Below, piece after piece: positions 1-12,551 of a stretch of 64,000 nucleotides of DNA (positions are counted from its first letter, which is position 1; each line of letters starts with the position of its first letter). The translations under genes and the position numbers were made by a program. Under the pieces are notes generated by a model that saw only the letters and a list, made by a program, of their open reading frames with translations, did not search any database and had not been told where the DNA came from. Origin of the DNA: Nageia nagi (lineage: Eukaryota; Pinophyta). Where the stretch lies: the NCBI GenBank assembly GCA_050084985.1, contig JBITNC010000001.1:81096001-81160000 (forward strand), in the 5' to 3' direction.

Positions 1-209
1 GGTATGTTTATAAGCATTTCAGTGGTACCCAACTTCAATATAAGGGTTACAATAGCCTAAAGGAGCACAATGATGAATTCCAGATTCATGAGAGATAAGA
101 AGCAATAATAGATATATCGAAAGTTTTGTTTAAGAGGCTTTGTAGTTCTCTAAATATGTTATATATGTATAAGCAATTTACTTTATAGGGTTGTGAATAA
201 ATTGGATCA

Positions 210-322
210 AATTCAAGTACACATTCAAAATATGAGTTCCTTTAGAATTCACCTTTGGAATTCAAGTACACATTCAAACTATGAGTTCCTTTAGAATTCA
301 AGTACATATTCAAACTATGAGT
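210..322. repeat. Short tandem repeat, about 2.5 to 3 copies
   Basis: The unit begins ATTCAAGTACACATTCAAA and ends TATGAGTTCCTTTAGA. It is repeated at about 210, 257 and 297, the last copy cut short at TATGAGTG. Unit length varies between about 40 and 48 bases because the first copy has an extra ATTCACCTTTGGA. Confidence 0.75.
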
Positions 323-358
323 GCAGTCCATTAAACTATATCTACATGAATATACATA

Positions 359-431
359 GGAAGTGCATTTTGTGCCTTCTTTATGCTTCCATATAGGCAA
401 TGCATTTTGTGCCTTATCTATGATTCCATAT
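359..431. repeat. Two-copy tandem repeat, about 36 bp unit
   Basis: Two head-to-tail copies share the core TGCATTTTGTGCCTT followed by CTATG or TTATG and TTCCATAT. Copy one is about 359..395 and copy two about 396..431. No function is apparent. Confidence 0.7.
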
Positions 432-1159
432 TTAAGTACAATGCAATTGATGAGTGAATGGAGGAGATTTCCTAAAGGAAATTGTTGGTGATATAGGTCT
501 ACAAGAATGTCAAAGAGTGTAGAGAGTAGTGTGTATTTATGAGAGTGATATTTATATCATTTTGAAATGTACATTATGTGCTTCAAACTACTTGTCTAGA
601 TAGAGTTAAGTGAGATTGATATCCATATAATTTTAGTAGGTTAGCTATGAGATTGTATGCCTATGAAAATATAAGCAACAAAATACCATCACCTTCAAAA
701 GTGAAGGATATGAAGTTAATATATATTTTTGATTGTAGAGAGTGAAAATGATTTCTTTCATGAAATGAAGGAATTAAGGGTTTTAGGTTGAGTTTTAATA
801 AGCAATGTGACAAAGGTGAATTTAGCAACATAAATTGCATGATCAAGAAGATAAAATAATGTATGCATAATGATCCATCCCATAAATAATGCAATAATAT
901 TCCCTCATGCTATTAAAGTATTTACAAATCTAATCAACTAAACCTACATGACTACATACAAGTGGAACACATACATAGGTTATGTTGTTAGGGTTGGTTC
1001 CTAAGTTCTTTTGGGAACATATTTATAGCATGGTTTGTGGGAGTTTTTTGATGGGTTTTTAATCAACACATCATTCCTTAGGAAGGGGAGATGGTGTGGT
1101 TGAAATGTAGCCAACAAGCAATGACAACAACATATTTCATATCAATAAATTAAAGGTCC

Positions 1160-1235
1160 TTATGTGCCATTAAGAAATGGAAATCAAAATTTGCTAGGAT
1201 GAAAACCCATTTTCAACTAGGATGCCCATACCTTT
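1160..1235 (-). pseudogene. PPR protein pseudogene, distal piece split off by element A
   Basis: Read on the minus strand from the element A border, this piece gives GMGILVENGFSS and then a stop. It continues the PPR pseudogene that ends at 20857 in MGSLEE. Removing element A and one copy of its 5-bp target duplication rejoins the two halves in one frame as MGSLEEGMGILVENGFSS, close to the usual MGALEQG...ENGF spacing of plant PPR tandem units. Similarity fades after about 25 codons. The identification depends on that junction more than on this short piece alone. Confidence 0.5.
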
Positions 1236-2348
1236 TTATGAGCTAGGGAAATACCCCTTTTTTGAACATTTTAATGCATATATTATTATACCTTGAGATA
1301 ATACTTTACTACTATTATCATATTTTATTGTTAATTGCTTAATCTAGTAATAGGATATATATTTGTTGTAATTAGTTGTTCATGCTTTATGGAATGGATA
1401 TACTTGGTTTATTGTTATTAATTGAAACAAATAATGATTATGTGACATTTAGAATCCCTCAAGTAACTTATATTTAAGTGAACATATATGTTGGATCTAG
1501 AGTATTGATTACCATCATTCTAAAGGGGATCCAGAGTCCTATTTTACGTGGCGTTGAAAGCATGGCAAGCACATACAATATGAATGATGAATACATGGTT
1601 TAATGATGATGTTCATTGGGCAAATGTTTAGTATTAAATTGTATGGATCTAGTACATTCTTGATTTGGAATTAGTTGTACTTAGTAGAAATGGATGCAAT
1701 GCTGCTGACACCTGCATAGTTGAGAATTGAACAAGTTCTTCATAAATTGAAGAATGTAGGATGTGACCAAATACATATGTTTGGAAATAAATATATGATC
1801 CCACCTGGTTGTGTATACATTATTTTAGGAATCATAAGTCTATTTGTTTAGTCTATTTTTTATTTTGTTATGTATCAAACAAAGTTCTTATTTTTGTAGT
1901 AGGAACAAAATAATAGACTGTTGTAGAATTTAATAGTAGGTTTGAATAATTTGTTAGAAAAGTGTGAGAATAAATAAAACCTCACTCATTCCAAGGAGGC
2001 TACCTAGAATTCATATGTAAGAGAATAGAGCATTTTTAATTCATCTGGTTTGAAGTAATGCAAGTATTGGTTACAAAGTTTTAAGCTTCTAACTTCTACT
2101 TGGATCTTCTGCTAGGAAGAGTTGGGCCCACTCCTACTGGTATAATTCTCTCATTTCTTATCATTTCATTTATATTATGCATGTTTTAACTTAAGCATTT
2201 TATTTATACTATTGAATGTTTAATTTCATATATTTATTTATTTTAAAGCAAGTGTATGGTCTAACTACCAAAATAAAGATCTAATTACACATAGCCTACT
2301 ACACCATATTGGATTGACAAATTTAAGTGGTGAATTGATGACCTACCA
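1236..2348 (+). repeat. 5' LTR of element A
   Basis: It aligns with 19888..20856 along its length; shared blocks include CTAAAGGGGATC, GAGTCCTATTTTAC and the tail GTGGTGAATT. It starts TTATGAGCTAGG, where the 3' copy has TGATGAGCTAGG, and ends ACCTACCA. It is about 144 bases longer than the 3' LTR: a stretch near 1340..1490 is missing from the other copy. Divergence is high, so the insertion is old. Confidence 0.88.
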
Positions 2349-2352
2349 TTTT

Positions 2353-2370
2353 TGACACCATTGTTGGGGA
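2353..2370 (+). other. Primer binding site, tRNA-Asp type, decayed
   Basis: TGACACCATTGTTGGGGA lies four bases after the LTR end. The canonical Athila/Tat primer site complementary to plant tRNA-Asp is TGGCGCCGTTGCCGGGGA. All five differences are G-to-A or C-to-T, as expected from deamination of methylated cytosines. Confidence 0.8.
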
Positions 2371-2722
2371 AATGGTATTAATTAGAACTACTTATATGAA
2401 TCTTTAGAGATAGTATCATGGTTGGTATCATATAGAAATCATGTATATCCAAGTTTCTACAAATAAACAAAGAACCATAAGAAAAGTTAGGCTTCTTACA
2501 TGATCCTATTAATTTATAATATTGTTTAAAGAGTATTAAGGATATTATAATGCTAAAATGCAACTTGATATTATAAGGTTCCATGGTTAGTAGTGGATCT
2601 CAATTCTACATTTCTTGAGCTTCTTTTTGAGTGGTCCAGAGAATAGATATATCCTGAGAATTCTTAGAAAATTATTTTGGGAACTACTCAAGTGTGAATT
2701 TTAAATTTCTATTTTAGATTGT

Positions 2723-4440
2723 ATGAATAGAAAGAAAGATGAAAGGGGGAGATTTATAAGTAGTAAGGGAAGAAACAGCAGAGGTAGAGGACTAATACCA
2801 AAATAACCTCCTAAGAAAAACTCCTTAGGAGCAAGAGGGAGTGTTAGGAATCAAGAAGTCAAATTACCTAAAGTTGTTGAGGAAATAAACCTTTATAAAA
2901 TCCCCTAATAAGCTAAAATCCTAGAACAACCATAGTTAGAAGAGATAAATAATTCAATTACCTTGGGTATCCATATTATTAAAGAAGAGGAGACTATCAA
3001 AGAAAGAACTCATGTTAAACCATCATCCCCTAAGTATAGAAGATTCATTGAAACCTTATCTCTAATACCATCTAATCCTCCATCGAGTGGTAGTGATTCA
3101 AAGTTAGAGAAAGAAGCATCCAAAAGACCTTTTCAAATATTTCAATGATCAAGTCCCTTCCCCTCGTATCTGAAGAATACCTTTGCTAACCCACTAATAC
3201 ATTTCAATATATCAATAGAAAGTGGTAATGTTAGAGGAGGAACAAGAATTAGAATTGGAGGAGGCACAAGTGGTATAGCTCCACATAATGGACATAATAC
3301 CTTTACATACCCTATCATACTCACACCTAGAGTAGATGCACTAGTGAAAAATATTTCACCTTCAGTCCTACCAAACTTTATAGGACTTTATAACAAAGAT
3401 CCTAATTAGTTCTCTTTGAGTTTAAAGTGTTATACAAAACCTATGATAATGAGTTTGAAGCTCAAAAATTAAAATTATTCCCATCAACCTTAAAGGATAA
3501 TCCAATGAGATGGTTCATGGGACTTCCACTTGACTCTATCTCAACTTGGTATGAAATGGAAAGAGTTTTCTTCGAAAAATACCAAGAGTATTTTTTGGTT
3601 AAATATAGTAAATCTAAATTATCTTGCATTAAAAAAAAAGAAGATAGAAAGCCTTGAAGACTATTTGGATAGATTTTGTTTTACACAAAAAAGATGTGGA
3701 ACAACCCTTGATCCAAAATTCTCCAAAATCATCTTTTTAAGAGGATTTTTGGATTCCTCTCTAGATGTTTTAAACTTGATGGGAAGAGGTAATGTGCATA
3801 AATTAAATTTGGATGAAATCATATAATTTTGTAGAAACTATTCAAGGACTAGGATCCTAGTTAGAAAAGTCAAAGTCTAAAAGGAATTTGGTTTAGTTAG
3901 TTCCCTCATGGAATAATTAGCTAATTTTAAAACTGACATCTTGTGTGAGTTGAACCAGCTAAGGGGTGGAATAAAGACTACAACAACATCTCAAGAGTCA
4001 CTAATGGTATATTGTCCTAGGTGTAGAAAACAACATGCATCACATGAATTTCCTCTCAATAAAACTTAAATTTGTAGTTAATGTAGTGGAAATCATTTAA
4101 CTAGTGAATGTGATTACTTATCGATATCTCAAATGTTTGTGGCAAACATGAATTTTGGTGGAAAAATATGGAATTTTGTTAACAATGTACTATGGTTCAA
4201 TTTGTATCATTTCTTATGCCAAATTAGGATTGGAAATAATTCATGCATCGAGGAGCAACATGGCAAAACAACTAGCAAAACCAATAAAATTTTTAATATA
4301 ATCAGCAAAGGATATTTCAAAACAATCAATAACAACCATTGTTACAAGGACCTACTCCACAAACCCCTACTCATCAATAATAGCCACCAAGGAAACTTAC
4401 TCTCCTAGTTCAACTTGTTCCAAATCCCAATAATGATAGG
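2723..4440 (+). pseudogene. gag pseudogene of element A
   Basis: A possible start is the ATG at 2723. The capsid-type region is clear from about 3350: PSVLPNFIGLYN, then KLKLFPSTLKDNPMRWFMGLP, matching the Retrotrans_gag signature of plant Ty3/gypsy elements. The frame shifts in a run of nine A residues near 3632..3640, after which SLEDYLDRFCF continues in another frame. A cysteine/histidine zinc region follows at 4012..4120 (YCPRCRKQHASHEFPLNKT, then CSGNHLTSEC). The C-terminal FMHRGATWQNN-type tail lies near 4235. Several stops interrupt it, so it is not functional. Confidence 0.8.
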
Positions 4441-4489
4441 CAAACCTCACATGCCTATCATGTTGATCATGAAGATACTACTTTAGTTA

Positions 4490-5330
4490 TCGCTATTCAA
4501 TTGAGGTCTGGTAAGAATTTAGATAGGCCAACTCCCCCTATCATTATTGAGATTGAGAATGACCTATCAAATAGAGAGAAGGAGGAGGAGAAACTTACTA
4601 AATACCAAAGCAATACAAAAATAATACCTTATCTTGAGATATTGGAGGCATGACCTTGAGGGGAAGAATCTAACCCATTAAAAGCACTCAAAAATCTAAA
4701 CATATCTATACCTATATTGCAAGGAATAAAAGTAGTCCTTGAACTAAATAAGATTATCAAAGATATCTACATTTAAAAGGTAGGAAGAAAAAATAAGGCT
4801 CTTCCCAAAACCATTCAAGTAGATAGTAAGATGATGGAGTTACTATTAAGCACATTGGATGTTCCTAAATATGGTGATTTAGGAAGTCTAATCATTACAA
4901 TCTCCATTGGACTCAAAAAAATTCAAAATGCTTTAGTCAACAAGAAACAATTAATGTAATGACCATTTAAATGATAAAGAAGCTAGCACTTTCTAATATC
5001 CATCCTACTTCAACTATTTTACAAATGATAGATTAGTCTATAGCCAAACTAGAAGGCATCATAAAGGATATGCATATCTCTATTGATTCATGGAGCTATC
5101 ATGTATATTTTTTGGTGTTGAAGACAAAGTCATATCATGGAGGATATCCGATCATCTTAGGATGACCATGGTTAGCAACTACTACTGCATTCATCAATTG
5201 CAGGTGATGGAATATGATAATCTCAAATGGTCAAAGCTCTAAAACTTTATCTATTTATCCTTTAGCTCAATCTTCATTGGAATATCATGGTAAGCTATGG
5301 GTCAATGAGATAGATTTTGATTAACAAGAA
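4490..5330 (+). pseudogene. Protease region of element A
   Basis: It begins with QLRSGKNLDRPTPP, the linker usual between gag and protease in Athila/Tat elements. Then YGDLGSLIITISIG leads to the active-site region, where the expected D-L-G-A-A-I-N-V-M is broken by a frameshift (ALVN, then INVMT in another frame). Further on HGGYPIILG and PWLAT are clear at about 5135..5190. Active-site Asp appears as Asn and there are many stops. The protease would have cut the Gag-Pol polyprotein. Confidence 0.7.
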
Positions 5331-5799
5331 ACCTTTGTAGCACTAACCACTATCATCATTGGGGAATATATGTGGAAGAGAGTAAAGGAGCACCTATATT
5401 AGTAGTAGTTGAAAAATACCAAATTGATGAATAAATTACTAAGGAGTTGGCAGTGATGAACCTACAACATGTGGTATTTGATATTCCCATGGAGGAGCAA
5501 GATAAATTTTTCTCATTGCTTAAATGCCTATTGACTCATATTGTTTCCAAAGGAGAGGCATTTTGAGAAAGGAAAAAGGCATTTCACTCACTTTTCCCAT
5601 ATCATTGTCCCTTAAAATCCTTGGCATAACTTTTATACTAGAGTAATCTATCTAATCAAGGGACCAAGATAATTGACATCCAACTAGGTAAACCACTCAA
5701 CATCAGTAGTTGGTTAATGATAGAACAAGGGGAGAGAGCTTTAAAATTCTTGGAAGCACATACTTAGGCATTTTCTTATGAGTATTATGATATGAAGGG

Positions 5800-7100
5800 A
5801 ATCCATCTTGATGTATGCACTCACCATATCTAACTTATAATTCAAAACCCATTGCCCACCCCCCAAGGAGAATCAATCTTGCTCTCAAGGATATTGTGAA
5901 GGAAGAAATTGAGAAATTATCGAGAGTTGGTTTTTATTTATCCAATCTCAAATAGTAGATAGGTTTATCCCTTAGTAATAGTACCAAAGAAAAATGGGAA
6001 ATGGAGGGTATGTGTGGACTATCAATTATTGAATAAAGCCACTCATAGAGATTACTTTCCCTTACTATTCATAGATCAAGTACTTGATAACCTTGTTGGT
6101 AAGAAGTATTTTTCATTTCTTGATAGATTTAGTGGTTACAACTAGATTTAGATTTCTAAGAAGAATTAGGATAAGAGTACTTTCACTTGTGCATGGGGTA
6201 CTTTTGCTTACAAGGTCCTTACATTTAGCTTATGCAATGCACCAACAACATTCCAATGAGCTATGTTAGCCATCTTTGGTGACTTGAATAATGATTGTGT
6301 CGAAGTATACATGGATGATTTTATAGTATAGGGGGACACCTTTGAGGAAGCTTTGAATAACTTAGAGAATTTATTAATCATTTGTGAAACTCATAATATT
6401 TATTTGATTTATTAAAAGTATTTTATGTTATTTCAGGAAGGTATTGTTTTGGGTCATCACATCTTAGCTCAAGGAATCAAAGTGGATCCAAAAAATATTG
6501 AGGTAATTATGCATCTACCTACTTTAGAAAATCAAACAAATGTAAGAAGTTTTCTTGGTCATACCGATTACTATAGAAGGTTTATCCAAAATTTTAGCAA
6601 CATTATAGCCCCTCTATTTTTCTTAATTCATAAAAATACTAAGTTCAAATGGAAAACTAATTGTGAAGTAGCCTTTTAGGAAATAAAAGAAAAAATGATG
6701 GCCACTCTTGTATTAAGGGGAACTAATTGGAAGATACCATTTCATATTCATACATATGCTTCCAACAAATCCATTGGAGTTGTGTTAGGATAAGAGCACA
6801 AGAATAAAGCTCATTATGCAATATATTACATAAGTAAAGAACTAATTGGAGCTGAGAAGGATTACACCATAACAAAGAAAGAGTTCTTAGTAGTGATCTA
6901 TGCCATTAACAAATTTCATCACTACATCATTGGATATCAAGTTTTTGTGCACACTGATCATGTAGTTACCAAATATCTAATGAATAAACTAGTGGTAAGT
7001 GGTCGGATCATTAGATGGTTATTATTTCTACAAGAATTTAATGTGACTATCATAGAAAAAACTGTTAAAGATAATGTGGTCATGGATTTTCTATCTTGAT
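5800..7100 (+). pseudogene. Reverse transcriptase and RNase H of element A
   Basis: RT motifs in order: IEKLSRVGFYLSNL-like region (about 5910), VPKKNGKWRVCVDYQLLNKA (5980..6040), YFPLLFIDQVLDNLVGKKYFSFLD (6056..6125), SLCNAPTTFQ (6230) and the catalytic EVYMDDF (6301). The connection region has GHHILAQGIKVDPKNIEVI and FLGHTDYYRRFI (6450..6590). RNase H follows with KEFLVVIYAINKFHHYIIG, FVHTDH and the terminal DNVVMDFLS (6880..7100). At least ten stops and frameshifts were seen, so the region is inactive. Confidence 0.87.
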
Positions 7101-7239
7101 TGAATATTGAATATAATGATGAGCTTGTAGAAGATTCCTTTCTTGATGAAACATTATTTTCCATGTCCATACAATATCCTTGGTTTGTAGATGTGGCCAA
7201 TTACTTAGGTTCAAGGAAAGTACCTTCATACTTTTCTCC

Positions 7240-8370
7240 AAAATAAAGGAAGATTCTGATTAAACAAAGTGCAACATTCAAATGGATTTATGGTTTATTA
7301 TTCAAGTATTATCTTGATCATGTTCTATGACGATGTTTATGCCATGATGTAGTATTTTATGTGATAAGATATTGCCATGACGAACCAACTAGAGGGAACT
7401 ACTATGAGAAAAAGAATAATTCACAAAGTTCTTAGAGTTGGATATTATTAGCCTTCCATGCATAAGGATATAAAAGTCTATGTGAAACAATGCGATCATT
7501 ATCATAGGATGAGAAGACCCAAACCCACCAAAAAAATTCCCTTGCATACTCAAATGGTGTTAGAGCCTTTTGAATGCTGGGGCATGGATTTTACTAGGCA
7601 TACACTGATTTGTATTGACTACACTACTAAATGAGTAGAGGTGTGCACCCTTGTGTAGGCTAAGGAGGAAAATGTAGTTGATTTATTATACAATAATATC
7701 ATGCAACGATTTAGAGCTTCCAAAGTTTTTGTTTCATATCAAGGAATGTAATTTATGTCTAACATGATTAGATATTTTGTGAATCATTATCAGATCCAAC
7801 ATAAAATGGCTTCACCATGTCATCCACAAACCAATGGTCAAGTAGAAGTTACCAATAGGAAGTTAGAGAATATCTTGATAAAAATAATTGCCTCTCATTG
7901 AAAGGATTGGGTAGCTAGACTTGTTAAGATTGTATGGGCATACAATACAACTTGGAAAACTAACATTAACTTCACACCTTATGAATTGGTCTACAAAAAG
8001 AAACACTCTTCCCAATTGAATTTGAAATTCAAACCCTGAGAATTGCTATGGAAGTGGGAATAGAATTGATTGAATTCCAAAAGAATAGAATGTTGCAGTT
8101 GAATAAATTGGATGAGATGAGATTGGAAGCACTGTATAAAACTAAAATCATCCAATCATAGAGGAAAATTTGGCATGAAAGTTTTTTGAAATATATTCAA
8201 TTTCATCATGGAAGTTGGGCCTTACTCATTGATTGTAGATAACAAGATTTCATGGGGAAATTGTAGACATGCTAGCTAGGACCCTACAAAATCTTATAGG
8301 TTTTTAACAATGAAATAGCGCAACTACAATTGATTGATGGATCCAAATGAAGTCTACTAGCAAATGGTCA
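7240..8370 (+). pseudogene. Integrase of element A
   Basis: The HHCC zinc region is around 7330..7520 (CLCHDVV, then VKQCDHYHR in shifted frames). The core is recognisable from LEPFECWGMDFT (7560), FVSYQGM (7728) and HPQTNGQVEVTNRKLENIL (7818..7880). The C-terminal part continues WVARLVKIVWAYNTTWKT and LNKLDEMRLEALYKTKI to about 8370. Stops and frame changes are frequent. It would have inserted the cDNA copy; this copy cannot. Confidence 0.82.
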
Positions 8371-8814
8371 CTGGCTCTAATATTACACTCCATCATTGAG
8401 CAAGGGGACATTTACCAAGCAACTTAAAGAAGAATACCTATGTTTAGTTGAGGGAGAGTCACCTTCCTCTATCAAACAAACCTACTCAACATCCAAAAAT
8501 GGATAATAAGTCAATTTTGATAACAAAATCGATATGAGTCATGAGTGAAAACTGGTTATGATGGAAGTTAGATGAGTGAAAACCAAGTGATTGGCACTTA
8601 TTTGGATGAAAACCATCACCATCGATAGTCATGAATCATATATTAAAAAAAATAAATTAGCCTTGAAAGTCTAAAAGGACATGGTTTATTACGTATTTTG
8701 TGTTTCTAAGACTTTATAATAAGTTGCTCCAGTGTTTTTAGTATCATGTACATTCAGACTCTACATTCATTCACTTCAAATTTCATATGAAACCTTCATC
8801 TTTGGCTTGCTCTA
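8371..8814. other. Decayed post-integrase spacer of element A
   Basis: No further domain could be read after integrase. Coding-like fragments (for example GHLPSNLKK at about 8408) may be the pol tail. Nothing else was seen before the short tandem repeat at 8815. Confidence 0.4.
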
Positions 8815-8933
8815 GAGTTTTGTGTTTCACTAAGCTCTAGAGTTTTGTGTTTCGTTAAGCTTCAAAGTCTTGTGTTTCACTAGGTCTAGAGTCTTGTGTT
8901 TTGCTAACTCCAAAGTTTTGTATTTCATTAAGC
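8815..8933 (+). repeat. Tandem repeat in element A, left half (about 25-bp unit)
   Basis: Units such as CTAGAGTTTTGTGTTTCACT and AAGCTTCAAAGTCTTGTGTTT follow each other five times. The same unit resumes at 16176 on the far side of the hAT-like insertion. Cutting out 8934..16183 restores the phase (TTTCATTAAGC, then TTCAAAGTCTT), so the array was continuous before that insertion. Confidence 0.8.
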
Positions 8934-9224
8934 TAGGGTTCATTTTAAGAAAAAAAATTATAATTTCAAATCATATAAACAAAGGCTATTCCGATTCACT
9001 TACGATTAGTAGGTTGGCTATTCATGTAGAAGTGCATATAGTAAAAATGGCTATTCCAAAAATCAAGAAAAAAAATATGGAAAAAAAAGGTTATACCTTT
9101 TTTTCCCTAAATATAACATTGATAACAATTCATATCATTGTAGGATTCAATTACTTAATTGATATATATTTACTTCTATACAAAATTTTATAGGTCCTAT
9201 AGATTGATAGGTTTAAAAGGATGA

Positions 9225-10290
9225 TAAAATACTCCTATCTTATCCTATATGCTTCTAAAATCCATCTTACTTCCGAAGGGTAGTTCTTCATAAGTCCTAC
9301 TTTCAACTTGATCCTAGGTTCACAAAATCAATTGAATAAAGGCTACGCTACAACCATTTCACTCGAGATACAACATTTTCAATTACAATTTCAATATATC
9401 ATAGGAAAAATCAAACTCTTCATGTGCTTATCTCTCTAACTTTGATGTGAAGTTTGGGGATCTAATTTGAGACACTCTAGTTGGGCCTAGATTGAGAGGG
9501 TTTTGGTTAGTATAATTTCAAGATCCATTTAGGATAAAAAAATTATCCTTCACTCCATTACCCTCACTAAATTTGATGCATATACCATGTTGGCTCTTAC
9601 AATATTCCATATTATTGGGCTATTTAATTTAATCCATCGTATGATATCAGTTGTTCCTAAATTGAAGAGATACCCTCTCTCAGCTCTCAAATCCTCAATG
9701 CAACTTGCAAGTAAAGGCATTCATTGGTGTTGATACTCAAATGCCATTTCTCTCCTACAATCCAAAAGCCTAAATATAGAGCAACTTCTTCCCTCTCAAC
9801 TTTCAGGAGCTCTAATCCTTCTATTAAAGATATCAAAAAAGGGTCCAGAAAGAAATATACTCAACTTACCTAAGGACAACTTGGATTGAAATAGGAAAAC
9901 CATTTTCACCAAAGCTTTTACATTATATTTAGATTTACAAGAAATAAGAGAATGGTGTTATTATCATCCTTGATTACATCAAATTACAATTATCACATGC
10001 TCTCAAATTCCCTCTTAGTCAAATAAGGGTTTGTTCATACTATATCCTTAGAAACTAATGTATATGCAAGTTATGTAACATGGAATATTTCATATTCATT
10101 TTCCCCATATATTATGAAATTAAAGGTCAATATCATTATTTACTCAAATGTGCCCATGCTTTGAAATCATGGATGAATTTCAAAGATCGATCCCGCAAAA
10201 GAATAAGTTCCAAACTTATCACATGTTTTTTTAACCGTAGGAATCTACAAACTAAAAGCCAACATGATCCTTAAAGACTCTTAAGGGACT
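9225..10290 (+). pseudogene. LINE ORF2 C-terminal fragment
   Basis: SPTFNLILGSQNQLNKGYAT at about 9289..9350 matches GPTFKLILASQERLNKGYVS in the LINE at 62770. ALTIFHIIGLFNLIHRM near 9595 matches that copy's TTTLFHIIFLLCRLYCM. CKLCNMEYFIFIFPIYYEIKG near 10060..10130 matches its EEHFIFTCLVYYEIHGK; this is the C-terminal Cys/His region of a non-LTR retrotransposon. The RT core is absent. It lies inside the hAT-like element and may have been carried with it or inserted later. It is full of stops. Confidence 0.65.
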
Positions 10291-12551
10291 ACTCATTGGC
10301 ACATTACTATTAAACTCATTAGGGCTACTCTCTTTTATTACAACATCATAAGTTTCTTTTCAACCTCTAATGTTGGACCTCTTTGATTGTCCATATGTAA
10401 ACTTTTTTGCTTCAATCAAACCTATTGGACTTGACACTTTGAGGAACCCCTAGTACTTTTTTCTTTATCTACTTCTCACTCTTACAAATTGGATTCACTT
10501 TAGACACTCCCTTGCTCTTTTTATATATATTTTTCAAAAATCTCATTAACCATTTTTTTTTTATCAACTATAAACATTATTATTAAATTTAAAATTTAAA
10601 GATCCAATTATTTCAAGAGGAGATTAAAGTTGAATGCTTCATAATTTCCCATCATGTAACATGGAACATGGAACCACTGTATCAGTTAATCCTTTCAATG
10701 AACATAACATCCTTGGGTGCTAGTAGCTACTAGAGCCTCGTACCACTATAGTCAACCTATTTAGAATATGTGTGCCCTTATGGTATCCATGTTGATAATA
10801 TCAAATCTTACTGGTGATACTGGCAGTAGTAATACTAATGCCAATTAATATCACTGTTGATAAATGATAGCATTAGCGAGCCATTAGAAACTTAGGTTAA
10901 GAGGTAACCCTTAAAAAGGACTCTAGTAATAACTAATAATAAAATAATGAGAAGTATTGAGCTTGAATAAACACTTATTATTGTTCTTCACATTAAAATT
11001 TGCATCAACATGAAATCACTTTGAAATCAATACTATTGATAGCATGATCTTCATAACAAAAACATTTAAAATAACAATGACAAGGGTACATGAGTGTGTG
11101 ATATAGCAAGATGTTACAAAAATACAAATATAGAATAAATAATGAATCCATGCAAATGAGAGGATAGGATAAGTAGCAAGTTTGTCTCAAGAAGCAAACA
11201 TCTAACCAAGCAAAATGGTAAAGAAGGTGCTTAACAAACCAAAAACTACTCTCTTCATAGGATTTATATAAGTGAAATTTACCTATTAATGGGGCCACAA
11301 TACTTAAAAAAGATTAAGGAGACAAGTGTTAAAGCATTAATAAATATTTCCTAGACCAAGAAGATAAATCATAATACAATGGAACTTGGAAGTTTGATGG
11401 TATGATGAGAAAAATATTTCCTAGACCAAGAAGATAATACTTTGAAGAAGCCTCAAATCAATCTACCATATATATGTCCACATTGATTTGTCATGAATAA
11501 AAAATACCTACAAACAAATGGATGTTGTTTGTGGATGACAAACTTCCACCAAATATAGCAATAAAGGATGGACTTATATTATATCTTAATAACCTCTCTT
11601 GCAATAAGACTTGTAATATAGTTACAAAGACAGAATACTAGCATAGCAATCATAATTGTGAAAGATCCTTCTCAACACGAAGGCATTGAAAGATCCATAT
11701 CCTACAAAAGGGAGCATGATGCAGCATCTCTATTTCCCTAGTCAGTGAATTCTTAATTTGTATGGAGGATATTACCATCAATTGATACAACATATCACTA
11801 TTAGTTTTAAACTTTCCAGTAAGGAAAAAATGCAAACTAAAACTTCTTTAGGTGACTTAGCATTGGTAATTGTTCCTCTTTTCTTATAGTACCATAAAGC
11901 TTATTGGAAGATTATATTTCAAACATCAAAGTAGTGGAAAAGTTCAAATTATTTAGAAATCCTAGGAAAAAGCATTTCAAAGCTAAGTTATAATGAATAA
12001 GAACAAAATTCTTAGAGTGGAGTGTAAGAAAAAAATTAATTGATTGCATATTGATAAAACTAATGCAATAAAAGATGTACATTAAAAAAATAAAAAGCAT
12101 TAGAATCATTGAAATTTTAGATTTGCACCTTACATGTACTTTATTTAGTAAAATCACTGCTAATTAACATCAATAAAAACATTTGCACTTTACACACAAA
12201 ATCATAGATAATTCAAAACCATTAATTCCTAGAACAATTTCAGCTTTATTTTCATTAAAATTTTTGAAACGATTTACCAAAATTGATAGAACACATGCAT
12301 GCAATATTTATCTAACACACAAATTCTCAAATTTTATTTTATAAATAGTACAAATTCATGGTACATCACCAGTGAACAAAGATCCCTATGAAAGTTAATC
12401 TAAATACCCTCAAATATTAGCTATAAAAATATGGTATGGTACAAGAACCAATTATTACTAACATTTTCCAAACTTGGTTTTAATGCTTTCCTCATTATTT
12501 CCCCGAATATACTTTAAACTATGCAAAACTGTGAAACGACATCTATCATCT
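10291..12551. other. Unassigned interior of the hAT-like element
   Basis: No domain was recognised. A 24-base direct repeat starting AATATTTCCTAGACCAAGAA occurs at 11342 and again at 11413. The part next to 12551 would be the 3' flank of the minus-strand transporter fragment and is AT-rich. Confidence 0.4.

Larger units (their letters stand above)
1..1159. other. Unassigned AT-rich flank
   Basis: No coding sequence could be recognised on either strand; the short open frames here have no familiar motif. The stretch holds two small tandem repeats (listed separately). It should be the downstream flank of the minus-strand PPR pseudogene, but PPR similarity could not be followed below about 1160. 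Confidence 0.4.
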
